A stretch of 64,000 nucleotides of DNA from Anaspis maculata (lineage: Eukaryota > Arthropoda > Insecta > Coleoptera > Scraptiidae). Made by a program: the position numbers and the translations under genes. The DNA is taken from positions 8,312,753 to 8,376,752 of the forward strand of contig OX421965.1 of the NCBI GenBank assembly GCA_949128115.1, given 5' to 3'. This document shows positions 10,151 through 22,053 of the stretch, piece after piece (within the stretch, counting starts at the first letter, position 1; each line of letters begins with the position of its first letter). Below the pieces are notes generated by a model. It made no database searches. It saw nothing but the letters and a program-made list of their open reading frames with translations, and was not told the origin of the DNA.

Positions 10151-11362
10151 CCGTTAGCTAGCGGAAGATCCGAATATCCGATTCAGATGGTGGAAGCTGG
10201 GCGCAAGCGCAGTTAGCACGGGAGCAATTTTGTTGTTCCGGAACGTCACTATGATGTTCAAAAACATACATATATTATATGTTGCGTATTCTACGTCTCA
10301 TGTATGAAATCCTACTACATGGATCCTCCTGACATGATAGGAATGTCAATAGAATGTTAAGATGTGACATTTAATGGATGTTGAACATTAATATCTTATG
10401 TATGAAACATAGTTACTTCATGTGTTGGGTACATCTCGAATACATATATACCACATCTTTTTGCAACGTTGTCGATATAACTTAAATCAAACATTTCAAA
10501 ACATTTCAAAGATGTTCCATGTTGTGTGGGAATCCAACAGTGCTGTTTTTAGTAGGTATACAACTCGGTATACAACACCCATTACGGCCGCAATTTTGGG
10601 AATTAGGGAAAAGGACAAAATACGGGTGCATTATTATCAACCATACTATCGATTAGGCCAATAAAAAAAAAGGCCAAGTGACCCACTTGTTTATTTGAAT
10701 CGTAATGATTATTCAAGAAATAATAATAAATGAATGCCTTTATCTAGAAAAGAAGTCACATCACATGGAGCGGAGTTCAGATGGACATAACGAAGTTCTG
10801 CCCTCTGCTCGTCTACCCAACTCCATCGAATTTAACTTTGGAGTTGCCTCAGCAATTAATTTAATTCGCTTTCTACATCCTTACTGGTTTTTAGATCCCT
10901 CTTTCTATTTTTAACATAATGATCAAACAAAAAAGCACATGATATGACTTACAGGACTTACTGTGAAAAAATTGATTCCGATTCTGTGTTTTTTCACTAA
11001 TTGAGCAAATGCTGTATTGTTATGTTTAAGAAATCAAAGTAGTCAAGTTAGAACAATTGCATAAAACTTTTTTTTTATGCCTTAGGTACTGAGAATAAAA
11101 GTGTTGAAAAAATCTGGAGTCATTAAACGTTTCCTCAAAACAGCGAATTAGTGCCAAACCATTCAAGTACCCTCACTTGTAGTATTTTTCATGCAGAATC
11201 CGAATCTAATGTCAGTTTTCAAAAAAACTTTTCTACAGAATGACTTTTTCCATAAAAACTTGATAAAAAAAATTCCAGTCCGGACCTGCACTTTCTAAAT
11301 TATTCGAAGTGGCACTATAACGAGCCTGAGCATAAGAATGCATATGCCGAGTTCCAACCAAC
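10151..11362. other. unassigned, with ATGTT-rich stretch at 10250-10540
   Basis: Irregular ATGTT, AACATT and CATGTATGAAA motifs recur at 10250-10540, like the stretch at 4775-5010. The rest is A/T-rich with no gene or bounded element. Confidence 0.3.
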
Positions 11363-11815
11363 GGGGAACTATAGTGGCAAACGCCTGAAGTAATGGCGCT
11401 CGTGTTCCATGCACCCCAGCTATCATCAGTGTCATTTTAAGCGTGCATAACCTCAACTTTGTAGTTGTCATTTCATTTTCATTTGTCAGCACTCAGCATA
11501 GGAACCAGCGGTTTGCGTTACTTCGTGAGTTGAAAAGTAGAAACGCCGACCAGCCAAAAATCGCGGTAAAAAAATTGGTAGTGACGTGTTGTGTATCAGG
11601 CTGCAACAGTTCCAAAGGACCATACCTTTGCAGTTTGCACTATCTCTTTTTTATTCCCTCTCAGTGGGGCTCCCTCCCCGCCTCAACTATCTTCATTGAG
11701 CACTTTCCACTCTCCGTACATTTGTTTGCATTTCTTTGAGGTTATGTACGTTAACTGTCAATATGGGTGCATGGAACACGTCGCCCTCTACAATCCGTTT
11801 TGCCTCTAGTTCCCC
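11363..11815. mobile_element. MITE with GGGGAACTA ends and a THAP-like fragment
   Basis: The ends GGGGAACTATAGTGGCAAAC and TTTTGCCTCTAGTTCCCC are inverted. The pairing continues about 95 bp inward through GTGTTCCATGCACCC and GCATAACCTCAA. Inside, the plus strand encodes VVTCCVSGCNSSKGP, which resembles the first half of a THAP-type C2CH zinc finger. P-element-like transposases carry THAP domains, so this may be an internally deleted P-like element. The family assignment is an inference. Confidence 0.5.
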
Positions 11816-12393
11816 ATTATATTGATCCAGTAGAGAGATTTGACTATAGAAAGTTCTGAAAGTTTTCGACCAAAGCCATAAATCACCCTGTAACTCCGAA
11901 ACGGGAGGCCTTGGGAGAATTTTGAAGCCAGATCCTGAACCGCCTCGAGAAACTGGATATACCCTTGAACTATGTCAGTTCACTCACTGGACACCCTGTA
12001 GACTGCTGTAAATTGAGGAATGAAAACAGTGAAAACAATTTTGTGTACTTACGTATATTAATAAGGCAGGAGCATATTTACAAATTATTCAACGGTTAGG
12101 TTCATAAGAACGGAGCGCTTCCAGCGCAGATCCGTGCATTGATCAAAATTTGAGCGCTCATCCTGTTCTTTTGAATGCAGCCAGTCTAATTTTCTTATTA
12201 CATGTAATAATACTTCACATAATTGATTTAAATACCAAACAAATTTTTGCATTGCAAAAAACAAGCCACTTGATCAAGTGTAGGTAGGTAAACAGCAAAC
12301 AATTTCCATTTCGCAATAATACCGCCGTGAGAATGCTTTAATGTAATTGAGTGCGCATCATTTTTTCGTACTGCTACCGAAAGACTTTGAAGA
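11816..12393. other. 3' flank of the Patsas gene with a truncated repeat
   Basis: From about 11845 to 12002 the sequence resembles the right arm of the foldback at 27838-29075 (AATCACCCTGTAACTCCGAAA, CCAGATCCTGAACCGCC, CACCCTGTAGA). The remainder should include the 3' UTR of the adjacent minus-strand gene. I see no clear AATAAA on that strand. Confidence 0.4.
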
Positions 12394-15300
12394 TCATATG
12401 TATTCGTACCCGTACTCTTCTTCGTAATCGTCGGGCGTGCAGAAGAAAAACTCGATCAAATTCAAAATCGGCCCTCGGGAAAACGGATTGAAATACCGCC
12501 CCCGCTTGTCCCTCAAGTAAGGGTAACGCTTGTAGTTGAACATTTCGTTGGTAGTCAAGTTCATGCAAGCGTGCAGCACCTGCAACAACAGAAACTGTTT
12601 GATCATGATTCTACATTGTCCTGTGTTTGGTTTAATACCGAAGTGCAAGTCAGAATCCAGCCAAGTCCGGAAAAGACGAAAGCTTCAATCAGGCCCAGTA
12701 TGTACAAGATTCCGAAGCCCTCGATGGCTATGCAGTACGTGGCAAAGTAGATGGTCAGCGAGCAGTTTATGGCCACGCTCATCACGAACAGAAAGAACCA
12801 AGTGCGGTTCCTCAGCCCCACGCAGTTATAGATAAAGGGGCAGTGGTGGTCAAAATACGATATGCACCTGTTGCATATCCTGCAGTGTTTGGCCCGCAGC
12901 GGTCTCAGACACTTGCAGCTGTGGCACAGCCTGTTCAGCACCGTGTAGCGCTTCTTCCACTTGTCATAGTACGGTATCTGCTTGATGGCTCGGTGGTACG
13001 AATCGGAATTGACGGGGATGTAGCCGGGGTTTTTCCTGTTGGCCGTGATCCAGCATATCCACATGACGATGTTCCAGTAGATGAAGCAGTAGTGGGAGCC
13101 GCGGAGGATGTTCCAGGTGATCGGAATGCACTGCAAGAATTCGTTCCCTGGGTGAAAAGAGTATTTGGCAAGGCGCGATCAGCGTTATACCCTGACGATG
13201 TACATCGGGTAACCCCAGAGGAGTACTGAACACATGAAGAACACGAGCGGTGCTTTAGAGTTACCGGCTTTGCCGAAGAGCAAGCCCCAGATTTCGTTGA
13301 TGGGCGGGAACCAGCTGGAACGGCGCTTTTTTTCCGACTCCAGCAGCTGGACGATGTCGCCGTGGCGATGGCTGAGGGCCAGCATCAGAGGCGTCTTGTC
13401 GTTTTTGTCGAGGGGTTCCAGTTCGATGTTGCTCTGCAAAATTCAAAGATCCACCTGCATTCAATTGACTATATACTCATCAGTCATCACACCCTCATCC
13501 AAGGGCCCGCACTGATCCGAATAAAAAGCTAATGATAAAGGTACCGGAGATGATAGATTGTTGATAAAGTTACCCACCGTAGATGATAGGTCTGGATTAA
13601 CCACAGGAATAGACTTCAGAATATAGGTACATTGCAAAAAGAGAAATATGCCTTCCAAAAAAAAGTGAAACACCTGGAGGCCGTTGGCCGATCTTGATGA
13701 CATTTTCATAGTATTTGTATTTCAACTGCTAGAAACAAATGATTGCAATTCAAAAAACGTAGGAGCTGTGGTTTTTTTGTTACTTTGGTGATAGTAAAAA
13801 CCGAAGACATTGGGTTCGGTATTTTTTTTTTGCAAGTTGCTGCCAAATTTGTGATCGCCATCCATGGTCCATGTCGCAATCACGCTATCCGTTACCAAGA
13901 AGTGCTGAAATGCCACGAATTCGTCAATCACCGCTGTAGGTACCGCTACTTAACGTTGTTTCAAAAGAGCCGTAATATCGGCCTAAGAAACGATAGGGTG
14001 TTTCATATCGTGCAGTCGGCAGGGAAATCGGCTGCATGCAGCCTCGGTGTTGAGATGGTTGAGGAGGTAGAATGAGGAGAGGAATTATCATCGCAGAAAT
14101 GGCTCTAGCCGTCCTCGGGTGACCACCCGTCGTGAACATCAACGTCTTAGAATGTCATCTGTAAGAGGTCAACACAGCACAACCCGACAAATTGGGAGCA
14201 ACTGGACTGGAGCCCTGGGACGCCCGATCTCGACCAGCACTCTTTATCGAGGAATTCAGTCTTTTGAACTTCATCCTTGCCGCCTCCTTTTGACCTTGCC
14301 GCTTACTCCTGAGCACCGTGCTCGAAGGCTGGAATGGTGCAATTATCGACAGAACTGGGCCCAAGAATGACATCAAGGTTTTGTTTGTGAGCCCACGACG
14401 GCCGCAAGAGGTTGAAAAGCTTCCGTGGAGAACGGCGGAATCCCAATTTTTTTGTTGAACGTCATACGGCCAGCACCCCTGGCTTGACGGTTTGGGGAGC
14501 GTTCTGTCATGGAAGCAGGTCACCTTTGGTATTCATCAAGGGCACAATGATAGCTGCCTTCTACGTCACCAATGCTCTTGAGCTCATTCTTCTCCCATAC
14601 CTTCCGGACCTTAAAGCCCCCATTTTCCAACAAGACAACGCACGACCTCATACGGCAAGGGCTTCAATAGAGTTCCTCGAGAATGCTGACGTTGACCTGC
14701 TCCCATGGCCTGCTTGCTCTCAAGACTTATCATCCATAGAACATGTATGGGACATTGAGGGAAGAAGGATAGGGTAATTGCCCCATCGCCCGCGTAACTT
14801 GAGGGAACTTCGCTCAGGGGTTCAAGAGGCAAAAGATAACCTACCTCCACAGGATATTGATCATCTGATTGAAAGCATGCCTCGTAGAGTTATTGACTGT
14901 TTAGAAAATCTCACAGGCGCTACCCATTATTAATTTTTGTGGAAAAAAGTTACCGTTTCCGAATTTAAATCATTTGTTTATACAGTTGAACTACACATTC
15001 TGTGGAAATTTTATCAAAATCGGCCAACGGCCTCGAGGTGTTGCACTTTTTTTGGAAGGCAGTATATATGGGGAACAAATCAGGAAGACGAGATACTGCA
15101 GGAAGGTGAACAACACGAGGATTACTATTTAGTTCAGTAGCCAAGTATCCCAGGTATTTGAAAACAGGCCAATACCGCCCCAGTACTAATACTGTTCAAG
15201 TAAAGTAGGTTTTGTACCTTGCCTACGATTTTGTACACTCTTAGCAAAAATAGCACCCACTTGATTTATGATGGAGAAGACTATTTGCCGAGCTATTTGC

Positions 15301-18230
15301 ATGGCCTGCTTTATGTGGTTGTTCCCTACTTCGGGAATCATTCAGCTTATAACATTACTTGTTTGGAAGCAATAAAGTTTATTTATCTATATTTATTTAT
15401 TTATCATTGTATTATTACCGTTCAATAAACCCCACTCGCCATTTTGCACTATTATTATTTGACGTAAAAATATTGTACCTACAGCATTTTCATTTTTCAA
15501 TAATTGAGCATACATGCTGCAACCTAAACACAAAGTAAGTATTCAAATATCGTTTTATTGTGGTAGTGAAAAGACAACAAAGGGCCATCGACCCACAACC
15601 GATTTGTTTACTTAGTCCTCTACAAAGGCGGCATTGCTTTATTCATATCGATTACATACCTACTTACTACGGTAGAGCAGACCAATCAAATAGTCGTCTT
15701 CGTCATAAATCAAGTGGGCGCTATTTTCGCTGCCGAGCGTACCGGTATTGCCGACCCTTCGGAACACAGCTACTGACCTACTATCAACATTAATGGGCAA
15801 GTGCACGTACCTTTTCGCACAAAATTTTGACGCACATGACGCTTCCCGAAAGGCACGCCAGATGGAGAGGCGTCGATCCAAAATGATCGGGCCTCTGGAA
15901 ATTGGCTCCGGAGTAAACGAGCAGCCGGATCAGATCCGAATGCCCCTTGTAGGCGGCCCAGTGCATGGCCGTGTCTCCGTTGATGTCCACCAGATGGTTC
16001 AGCGCCCCCATGCCGAGCAGGAAGGCGGCCGTGGCCGTCCTGCCGAACATGCAGGCCGTCATCAGGGGCGTGAGCCCCTTGAAATCCGCCGTGTTGACGG
16101 CCACGCCGGCCTGCAGCAGGACCTGAACCACGGCCGCGTGGCCCTTTCGGCAGGCCCAGTGGATGGGCCGCGGACCCTGCGTGCCCAGACAGGGCAGGTC
16201 GATGGGGGCGCCTCTGTCCACTATGTACCGCATTATCTCCACGTTGCCGTCGAGGGCGGCCCAGTGGGCTGGCGTGTAGCCCCATTCGTCGCGCTCCCGC
16301 AGGATCTCGGTGCCGACCTTCTCGACCAGGTCTTCGATCTCCGACAGTTCCCTGAAAATTGCGGTAAAAATGCTCTGAAACTCGCTTGTTCAAGGCTTGC
16401 GGGCCAAGTTTCATAGTCTGTATCACGCTTGTCAGTACCTATCACAAACGCCTGTATAGCACAATCAGTTCTACAGCTTTTTTCATTAGAACACTCGTTA
16501 GAACAAGTCATGGAAAAATATGTCGTATTGGCACGAATGTTACGATACTAACTTCATGCTGACGCCTTTATACTGGGTGTCTCAAAATTATCGCATTCTG
16601 AGTCCAGAGCGGTATATAGAATATAAAAATCCACTCAAGAATACGAGAAAAATATTTGAAAACATATTAATGCCGTTCATTTTTTAAGACATGGGGGGTC
16701 AAATATTGGGACTTCGTCCCTCACTATTTCCGTTATTTGAAGTGATTTTAGGGAACTTGTGGGTGACCACTGAATTTTTGCTAACGATACCTACAGCGTG
16801 AGTCAAAATCACAAAAAAAAAACAGTTTGCTTCATTATTGCCTGTAAAATATTCTCTTGGTCCCAAAGAGAAGTCTTGAGATTTAGAATAAAAGATGATG
16901 ATAGTTTTCGTTTCCATAGAAGAATTTTTACTGGCATTTTTGAAGGAAAGTGAATTTATGGGATTTATGAATCACCTGTATATCAAATAAAAGTTCAGTG
17001 CCTACCCAGTAGTTGATAATTTTCAGTAGTTTACGACACTTACCCAAAATCACTTAAAATAGAGGGCAGCGAAGTCCCACTCTTTGACCCCCTCCCCGTA
17101 TCTTCTAAAATAAACGTAATTAATTTTGTCTATACATTTTTTCGTGTTCTTGAGAGGATTCCATACTCGATTCCATATATCGCTTTGATAAGATGAGATC
17201 GATTTATTGATGATATGGTACAGTGTAATTTTGGATTCGGAATGTGATACATTTTGAGACACCCTGTAGATGTAGGTAGGTACTATATATAATGTAACAG
17301 TAGTTGAGCTCTTCGATCCTCCGTATTTTCAAAAATCAAAAGCTCCATTTTTTTTTCAACATTTTTTTGACATTTTTCAAGCAGTTTCCGTAAACTGCCC
17401 TGAGCGCACGAATTTGTTGAACGGTTGAACGGCATTTTCATTCCATTTTCTTTAGTACTGCCGATCTTCGGCATCATTCTTTTCAGTGACCGCCCCTAAG
17501 CTTGGTAGGCGACATCAGCCGCAGCAAATTTTTCTCCAACTCGTTCTCCAAAGAAACTCACGTTTTCCTATGTTTGCTAGGAAAAATTTAGACAACAGCA
17601 TGTAGACAACTAGCTGCCAAGACGTTAGCATCAAGTTCGCATCGTACCATAATTCGTTCCAACACAACACATTTTTTCCATATAGCTAACCCCAATTGAA
17701 AACGCCGTGAAAATGATCATTTATAGGTGCTGAAACGAGTTGTCCGTGCAGTTCATTCTGGGATGATGTACGGTCCTTATGATTGACCTAATGTCATCAG
17801 ATTTTATCTAGACGTTATTTTTAAATTTCAGATTTTTGGGTTTTCTTTTTCAAGATAATAGTGTAAGATCTGTTATCTACTTCTCTAGTAGAAAATTTTA
17901 ATGATTTTGATAGTTGTCACTAAGTCATGAAGCAGGGTGGAAGCAGGTAGGAGTATGGGGAAGAATGGATTTTTTTTCGCTCGTTGCTTTTAGACAGTGG
18001 ATAGTGGTCGAATTTCTGCAGCAGTCAGTAAAGTAGCCTAGCCACCGAGGTAACCACATTCATGATCAGTGGTAAGGTCAGTAAAACAGCGCGTTTCGCC
18101 GTGGCAAGGGTGCGTATAGGACTTACCCGGACTTGACCACGTCGAAGATGGTCTTGTAGGACTGCTCGGGGATGTCAGCCTCGGCCTCGTGGGTGACGGA
18201 GGCGCCCGGATGGTCGGTGTCTGCCACCAT
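12394..18230 (-). CDS. Patsas: ankyrin-repeat DHHC palmitoyltransferase (Patsas-like)
   Basis: Predicted to transfer palmitate to cysteines of membrane-associated proteins; enzymes of this type sit in Golgi or endomembranes. Five exons join in frame: 18230-18127, 16351-15811, 13433-13191, 13130-12639 and 12579-12394, giving 521 aa plus stop. All junctions are GT/AG, and a glycine codon is split at the first. Residues 1-34 form a short acidic leader. About 60-245 hold ankyrin repeats (TPAHWAALDGN, RPIHWACRKGH, TPLMTACMFG, TAMHWAAYKGH, TPLHLACLSG, TPLMLALSH). A first membrane segment lies near 280. Next comes the cysteine-rich domain from C365 with the catalytic DHHC at 390-393, flanked by more membrane segments, and then an acidic tail (DDYEEEYGYE). 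The architecture matches insect Patsas more closely than Hip14 in my judgement. All key residues are present and no frame is broken. The start ATG follows a GC-rich leader. TEs occupy introns 1 and 2. Confidence 0.93.
13649..15061 (+). mobile_element. Tc1/mariner-like element inside Patsas intron 2
   Basis: Inverted termini of about 58 bp: left TGCCTTCCAAAAAAAAGTG, right (as inverse) TGCCTTCCAAAAAAAGTGC, both continuing through GAGGCCGTTGGCCGAT. TA lies next to each end, as expected for Tc1 elements. The element is 1.4 kb, a typical full length, and lies antisense to the host gene between exons 2 and 3. It should therefore be removed with the intron. Confidence 0.85.
13930..14935 (+). pseudogene. 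Tc1-like transposase, DD34E, frameshifted
   Basis: Conserved pieces of a Tc1-type transposase appear in order but in shifting frames. A helix-turn-helix region is near 13945-14110. A linker with GRPIST and a PLTPEHRARRLEW block lies at 14119-14365. The catalytic core follows at 14412-14777, with TVWGAFCH, FQQDNARPHTA and an IEHVWD block. The second aspartate (QQD) and the glutamate (SIEH) are separated by 34 residues, the Tc1 DD34E spacing. A stop follows EGRRIG, and the C-terminal part (LPPQDIDHLIESMPRRV) continues after it. Several stops and frame changes mean it is inactive. Confidence 0.85.
16571..17268. mobile_element. foldback element in Patsas intron 1
   Basis: The left end is TACTGGGTGTCTCAAAATTA, then GAGTCCAGAGCG. 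The right end is GATACATTTTGAGACACCCTGTA. It is the same family as 3796-4599, sharing the AGTCCAGAGCGGTATATAGA block. The 698 bp are non-coding and lie wholly inside the first intron. Confidence 0.7.
17269..18126. other. remaining part of Patsas intron 1
   Basis: Intronic A/T-rich sequence with no bounded repeat or exon that I can support. It ends at the donor CCGG|GTAAGT of exon 1 (read on the minus strand). Confidence 0.5.
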
Positions 18231-18520
18231 GTTGCAGGAGGTCTGGGGCAGGGCCCATACGCTTCGGGCGGCGCCCGGACTTGGATACACCTTGCAAAGC
18301 GTTCTGACGACTGTTTACCGCGCTACGCGTCAAATTGACTGTACGGTTGATTTAATGCAGATGCCTCTGTGTTATTATTGTGGTGGCGTGCCAAGTCTTC
18401 GGACTAGTGCACCGTGCCGCATTTATCGACCCCCGAAAAGGGGGTGAAAGCGCGCGCAACCGCCCCCGGTGGCGGCGGCACGCGTTCCGATAACAATTGG
18501 ACGATAAAATTAAAGTCGCG
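18231..18520 (-). promoter_or_regulatory. GC-rich leader and probable promoter of Patsas
   Basis: Upstream of the start codon the composition changes to GC- and CpG-rich (blocks of CCGCCCCCGGTGGCGGCGGC and CGCGCG near 18440-18485), unlike the surrounding A/T-rich DNA. No TATA box is seen. This resembles a dispersed, housekeeping-type promoter. The exact transcription start cannot be read from sequence. Confidence 0.45.
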
Positions 18521-18947
18521 GCGAGATTTTAAAAATCCAATCTGAACATCAAGACGCGATCTGAAAACGCCATTGGGTGAACCTTTTTTCTCAATATAAA
18601 TTATCTCAAAAATTAGAATCGCCAGTCGTTTCTTCAGGGACCTTCCTGAATCTTCAAATGAAGATTTAGAGAGCGTTTTTAGTGGAGTTGGCAGTTTCGA
18701 AATATGTCCTGTTCCTGTATAATTCTTGTTAGCGTACTTGTTGGATAGTAACTGAAACGACGAGCTTAGTTGTTAAAGTAATCAGGGCCGTTCCTAGGGG
18801 TTTGAGCGCCCGAAGCCCGTGTGCAAAGCTTCTAGTCTGCGCCCCCCCCCCCTTATTCTATTCTATACTCGACCAAAAAGATGAAGGAATTCAGAATCCA
18901 TGTCACTGTTTTAGTTTTTATTTTTTCACAAAAGTAATGTAATACCT

Positions 18948-19057
18948 AGCTGTATTACACTACACAATTGAACAAACTGCTGAAATACTGTCAAAAAACA
19001 ATGAACCTGATTGTTTAACTGATAGATTGTACAAGAAATTGTGTAGTGTAATACAGC
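18948..19057. mobile_element. 110-bp foldback MITE
   Basis: Inverted ends AGCTGTATTACACTACACAA and TTGTGTAGTGTAATACAGCT pair almost perfectly around a 65-bp core. It is nested in the hAT-type element and is non-coding. Confidence 0.75.
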
Positions 19058-20399
19058 TTCAACAGGGTTTTCAAATACCTATATTTCTGCATTTTTGCTG
19101 GGAACTTTTCATTATCTTTCAGGGATCATAAGTAAATATCTAACTTTTATACTTGTTAGGTAGAAGCATTCGCTTCTATCGAGTTGGAAGGATTCGCATT
19201 CGTCAGCGAAGAACGTTCGCGAAACGTTCGGTGACTTAGCCATTCGACACGGAAGGTTCAATTCGAACCAAAAACCAAATGAACGTTTACGTGCTGCTAG
19301 GGATTGGACCATTCCTTGCATTCTGTTTATTTTCCTTATCTGGGGCGGAGCTGGCTGCCATAGTTACTGTCACCAGCTTTTGCTGGTGGACTTGGTCTAC
19401 GTTGCTTTTGCCAGGGCAACGTAGTGTGGACGCATGCGGTTCTTGCTCTCGGTGATAGTTGAAAGCGCTCTGAACTCAAGGAATTTAATTCGGGGTTCAA
19501 AAGGGGACCCCGTTTGTGGCCCAGCCCAAGAAAACACTGATTTAAATAAACTAACTAAATCTATTGTTCAACAAGCTACAACTACATACATTTACTTAAA
19601 ACTAAAATGACGTGATGATGTGGTGAATGGTTTCATTTCACAATAAACACGCATTACTAAATACATGCAAAAATCTGCCAGGTTTCAATTGTACATACCA
19701 GTCGCTGACATTGCACTGCTTGGGGGTTGCACTTGGCACTAGTGTTTGTGTTTGTAATGAAAAAAAAGTAAAAGTTTTTCACTTGGCAAGCACACTGTAA
19801 CTGTAAGCACTTTGCTGATGGAGTTGGAACCAAAAACAACTATAGGTGCCGGCACGAACTGCAGTGGTCACTGACTAACTGATCTTGATTTTTGTCAACT
19901 CATAATTTGGGATAGTTGCGGGCTGATGAAGAAATCCAGCCCTCTTTCTCAAATAATCACTTATCTCGTTGTTTTCTTCCCTCTGGATTGGCTGGTCTTG
20001 TTATCTATTTTTTTCTATTGCACCTATCTCGTCAATACTGCAGCTAGACCCGCTCTGACCACACTCTCTCTGATCCCTTCCGTTTTTTTTTGCTTTTATA
20101 ATATCTCACACGTCAATAAGATTTACGACTGTCTTCCCGAAATCTTCCTGTATTTACCCAATTAGATAGGTACTCCGGCACGCACGCTGGCCCGTACTCT
20201 TATTGGTGCCCATGCTCCTAGCCGCGTCCCAAAGCTGATAATTTCAACCCGGCATTGGATACCGAGGAATCTTTCCTGCTCGCTTTCCTGTGTACTTAGG
20301 TCTCGCGGTAAATTTATGATCTTGTTTTTCCATTTTTCCCTGGAACTCCGTTCCATCTTAGACCCACTACATTAGAATGATTTGAATTTTACCACCTAG

Positions 20400-20930
20400 T
20401 ATCTATTGATTTCGTGAGAAACCTTCGACTGCACTTTGGATAAGGCCGGAAATTTATGATATTATTTACGTGTGAGGTTTTGTATCGCGATGGTTAGAAT
20501 TTATTTTAGAATTAGTTGTATTGATTTTTGTTCCTGGAAGGCATTTCGCCTGTACTTTGGGTGACGTTGGAAATTTATGATATTTACGTGTGATGTTTCG
20601 TATCTCGATGGTTAGAATTTGTCTTGGAATTAATTATATTGATTTTTGTTCGTAGAAGTCATTTCGCCTGCACTTTGGGTAACGTTGGAAATTTATGATA
20701 GTGTTTACACGTGATGTTTCGTTTCGTACCGCGATGGTTAGAATTTATCTTAGAATTATTTATATTGATTTTTGTTCGTGGGAGGTATTTTGCCTGCACT
20801 TTGGGTAACGTCGGAAATTTATGATATTTACGTGTGATGTTTCGTATCGCGACAGTTAGAAGTTATCCTAGAATTAATTAGATTGATTTTTGTTCGTGGG
20901 AAGAATTTCTGTCTTTACTTGACTGATTGC
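20400..20930 (+). repeat. tandem repeat of about 118-126 bp, four copies
   Basis: The block GGAAATTTATGATAT recurs at about 20448, 20569, 20687 and 20813. Each copy is followed by ACGTGTGATGTTTCGTA, a GCGATGGTTAGAA block and TTGATTTTTGTTC. Copy lengths vary slightly and the copies have diverged by small substitutions. There is no reading frame. It is internal to the hAT-type element. Confidence 0.8.
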
Positions 20931-21151
20931 TATCTTTAATTCTGAGAGTCATAGTCGATCCGGCGGATTGCTTTTAGATGTATGAATGCATGCGTTTGTT
21001 TTGTTCCGTTTTTAATTTATCACTGTGCCAAGTGCTCTCCAGTAATGCGAAAATTCTTGCGATGTCTTCGACTTGCATGTTTTTGCCACCACATTACCGT
21101 GGTCCGTGATTGTCTTTGTCTTGTGATTATGGTTTTCTACGACTAAAGCTT

Positions 21152-21778
21152 AGTTTATAGTCGACGCAAGCGGATACGGAACCGCATACGGTCACGTAAA
21201 CGGTAGCGTAAGCAAAACCGATAGTTTATAGTGAACGCTTCCATGGACGCACGCCTGCGTAGTAGAAGGAATCATAGGGGATTTGTTTGCCTGAGTGTGC
21301 CACTTCACTCCACATTGACATTGTCGTTAACTTAGCCATCCAAACTCAAATTCTGATTGGTGGAAACCACGGAGGTGGAAAATAAGGTCATTTACGTATC
21401 CGCAACGCAAGAGTTGGACGTTGACCAACTCCTTGCGTATATACGGGATACGCATACGGTTGCGAGTATTGCGTTCACTATGTATAAACGATTGCGGCGT
21501 TTTCAGTTTGTCGAAGTATAGCCTTGCGTAACCGTATGCGGCTTGGTTTCCATACCAATCAGAAGTTGAGTTTGGATGGCTAGTGAACAACAATGTTAAT
21601 GTGGAGTGGAATAGCACTCTCAGGCAAACAAATCACCTATGATTATGATTCCTTCTCATCCTACGACTCAGGCGAGCGTCTATGGGAGCGTTCACTATAA
21701 TCTAGCGGTTTTGCTCACGCTACCGTTTGCGTAACCGTAACCGTATGCGGTTCCGTATCCGCTTGCGTCGACTATGAA
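21152..21778. mobile_element. foldback element with TATAGTCGACGCAAGCGG ends
   Basis: The left arm TTTATAGTCGACGCAAGCGG is matched by CCGCTTGCGTCGACTATGAA on the right, with further pairing through GATACGGAACCGCATACGG. The interior has CACATTGACATTG/CAATGTTAATGTG inverted blocks. A truncated relative lies at 3288-3570. It is non-coding. Confidence 0.75.
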
Positions 21779-22053
21779 CGGAAAATTGCTTCGTATTGGT
21801 ATAATTGGTTTTCTTATCGGGCGCAAAGCGCCGCCCGGCTATAACGCGGAGGGCGCCCTTTTTGAATTCTTTTCAGTCGGTCGAATTTTTGCGCCCCTGA
21901 CAAAGTGCGCCCGCGTGCGTCGCACGCCTTGAACGCCCCGTTAGGAACGGCCCTGAAAGTAATGTCTTAAATCTGAACAGTGTGGAGGCTCTGGTTAGAC
22001 TCGCCCCAGTCCTCTCAGTCTCAGGTAACGGTAACAACTATAATAGGTGGAAG

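Larger units (their letters stand above)
18783..21955. mobile_element. 3.2-kb hAT-type element with CAGGGCCGTTCCTA ends
   Basis: The termini CAGGGCCGTTCCTA and TAGGAACGGCCCTG are inverted, followed inside by TGAGCGCCCG and CTTGAACGCC-type blocks. A perfect 8-bp duplication, AAAGTAAT, flanks it (18775-18782 and 21956-21963), the hAT hallmark. I find no transposase in the 3173 bp, so it is a deleted or filled-in copy. It contains a small foldback (18948-19057), a tandem array (20400-20930) and a larger foldback (21152-21778). Confidence 0.82.

Noticed and set aside
15748..16416. 222-residue plus-strand ORF
   Set aside because: It lies antisense to the ankyrin exon of Patsas. The minus-strand frame has repeated ankyrin motifs and proper splice sites, so this is a shadow frame of a GC-rich exon.
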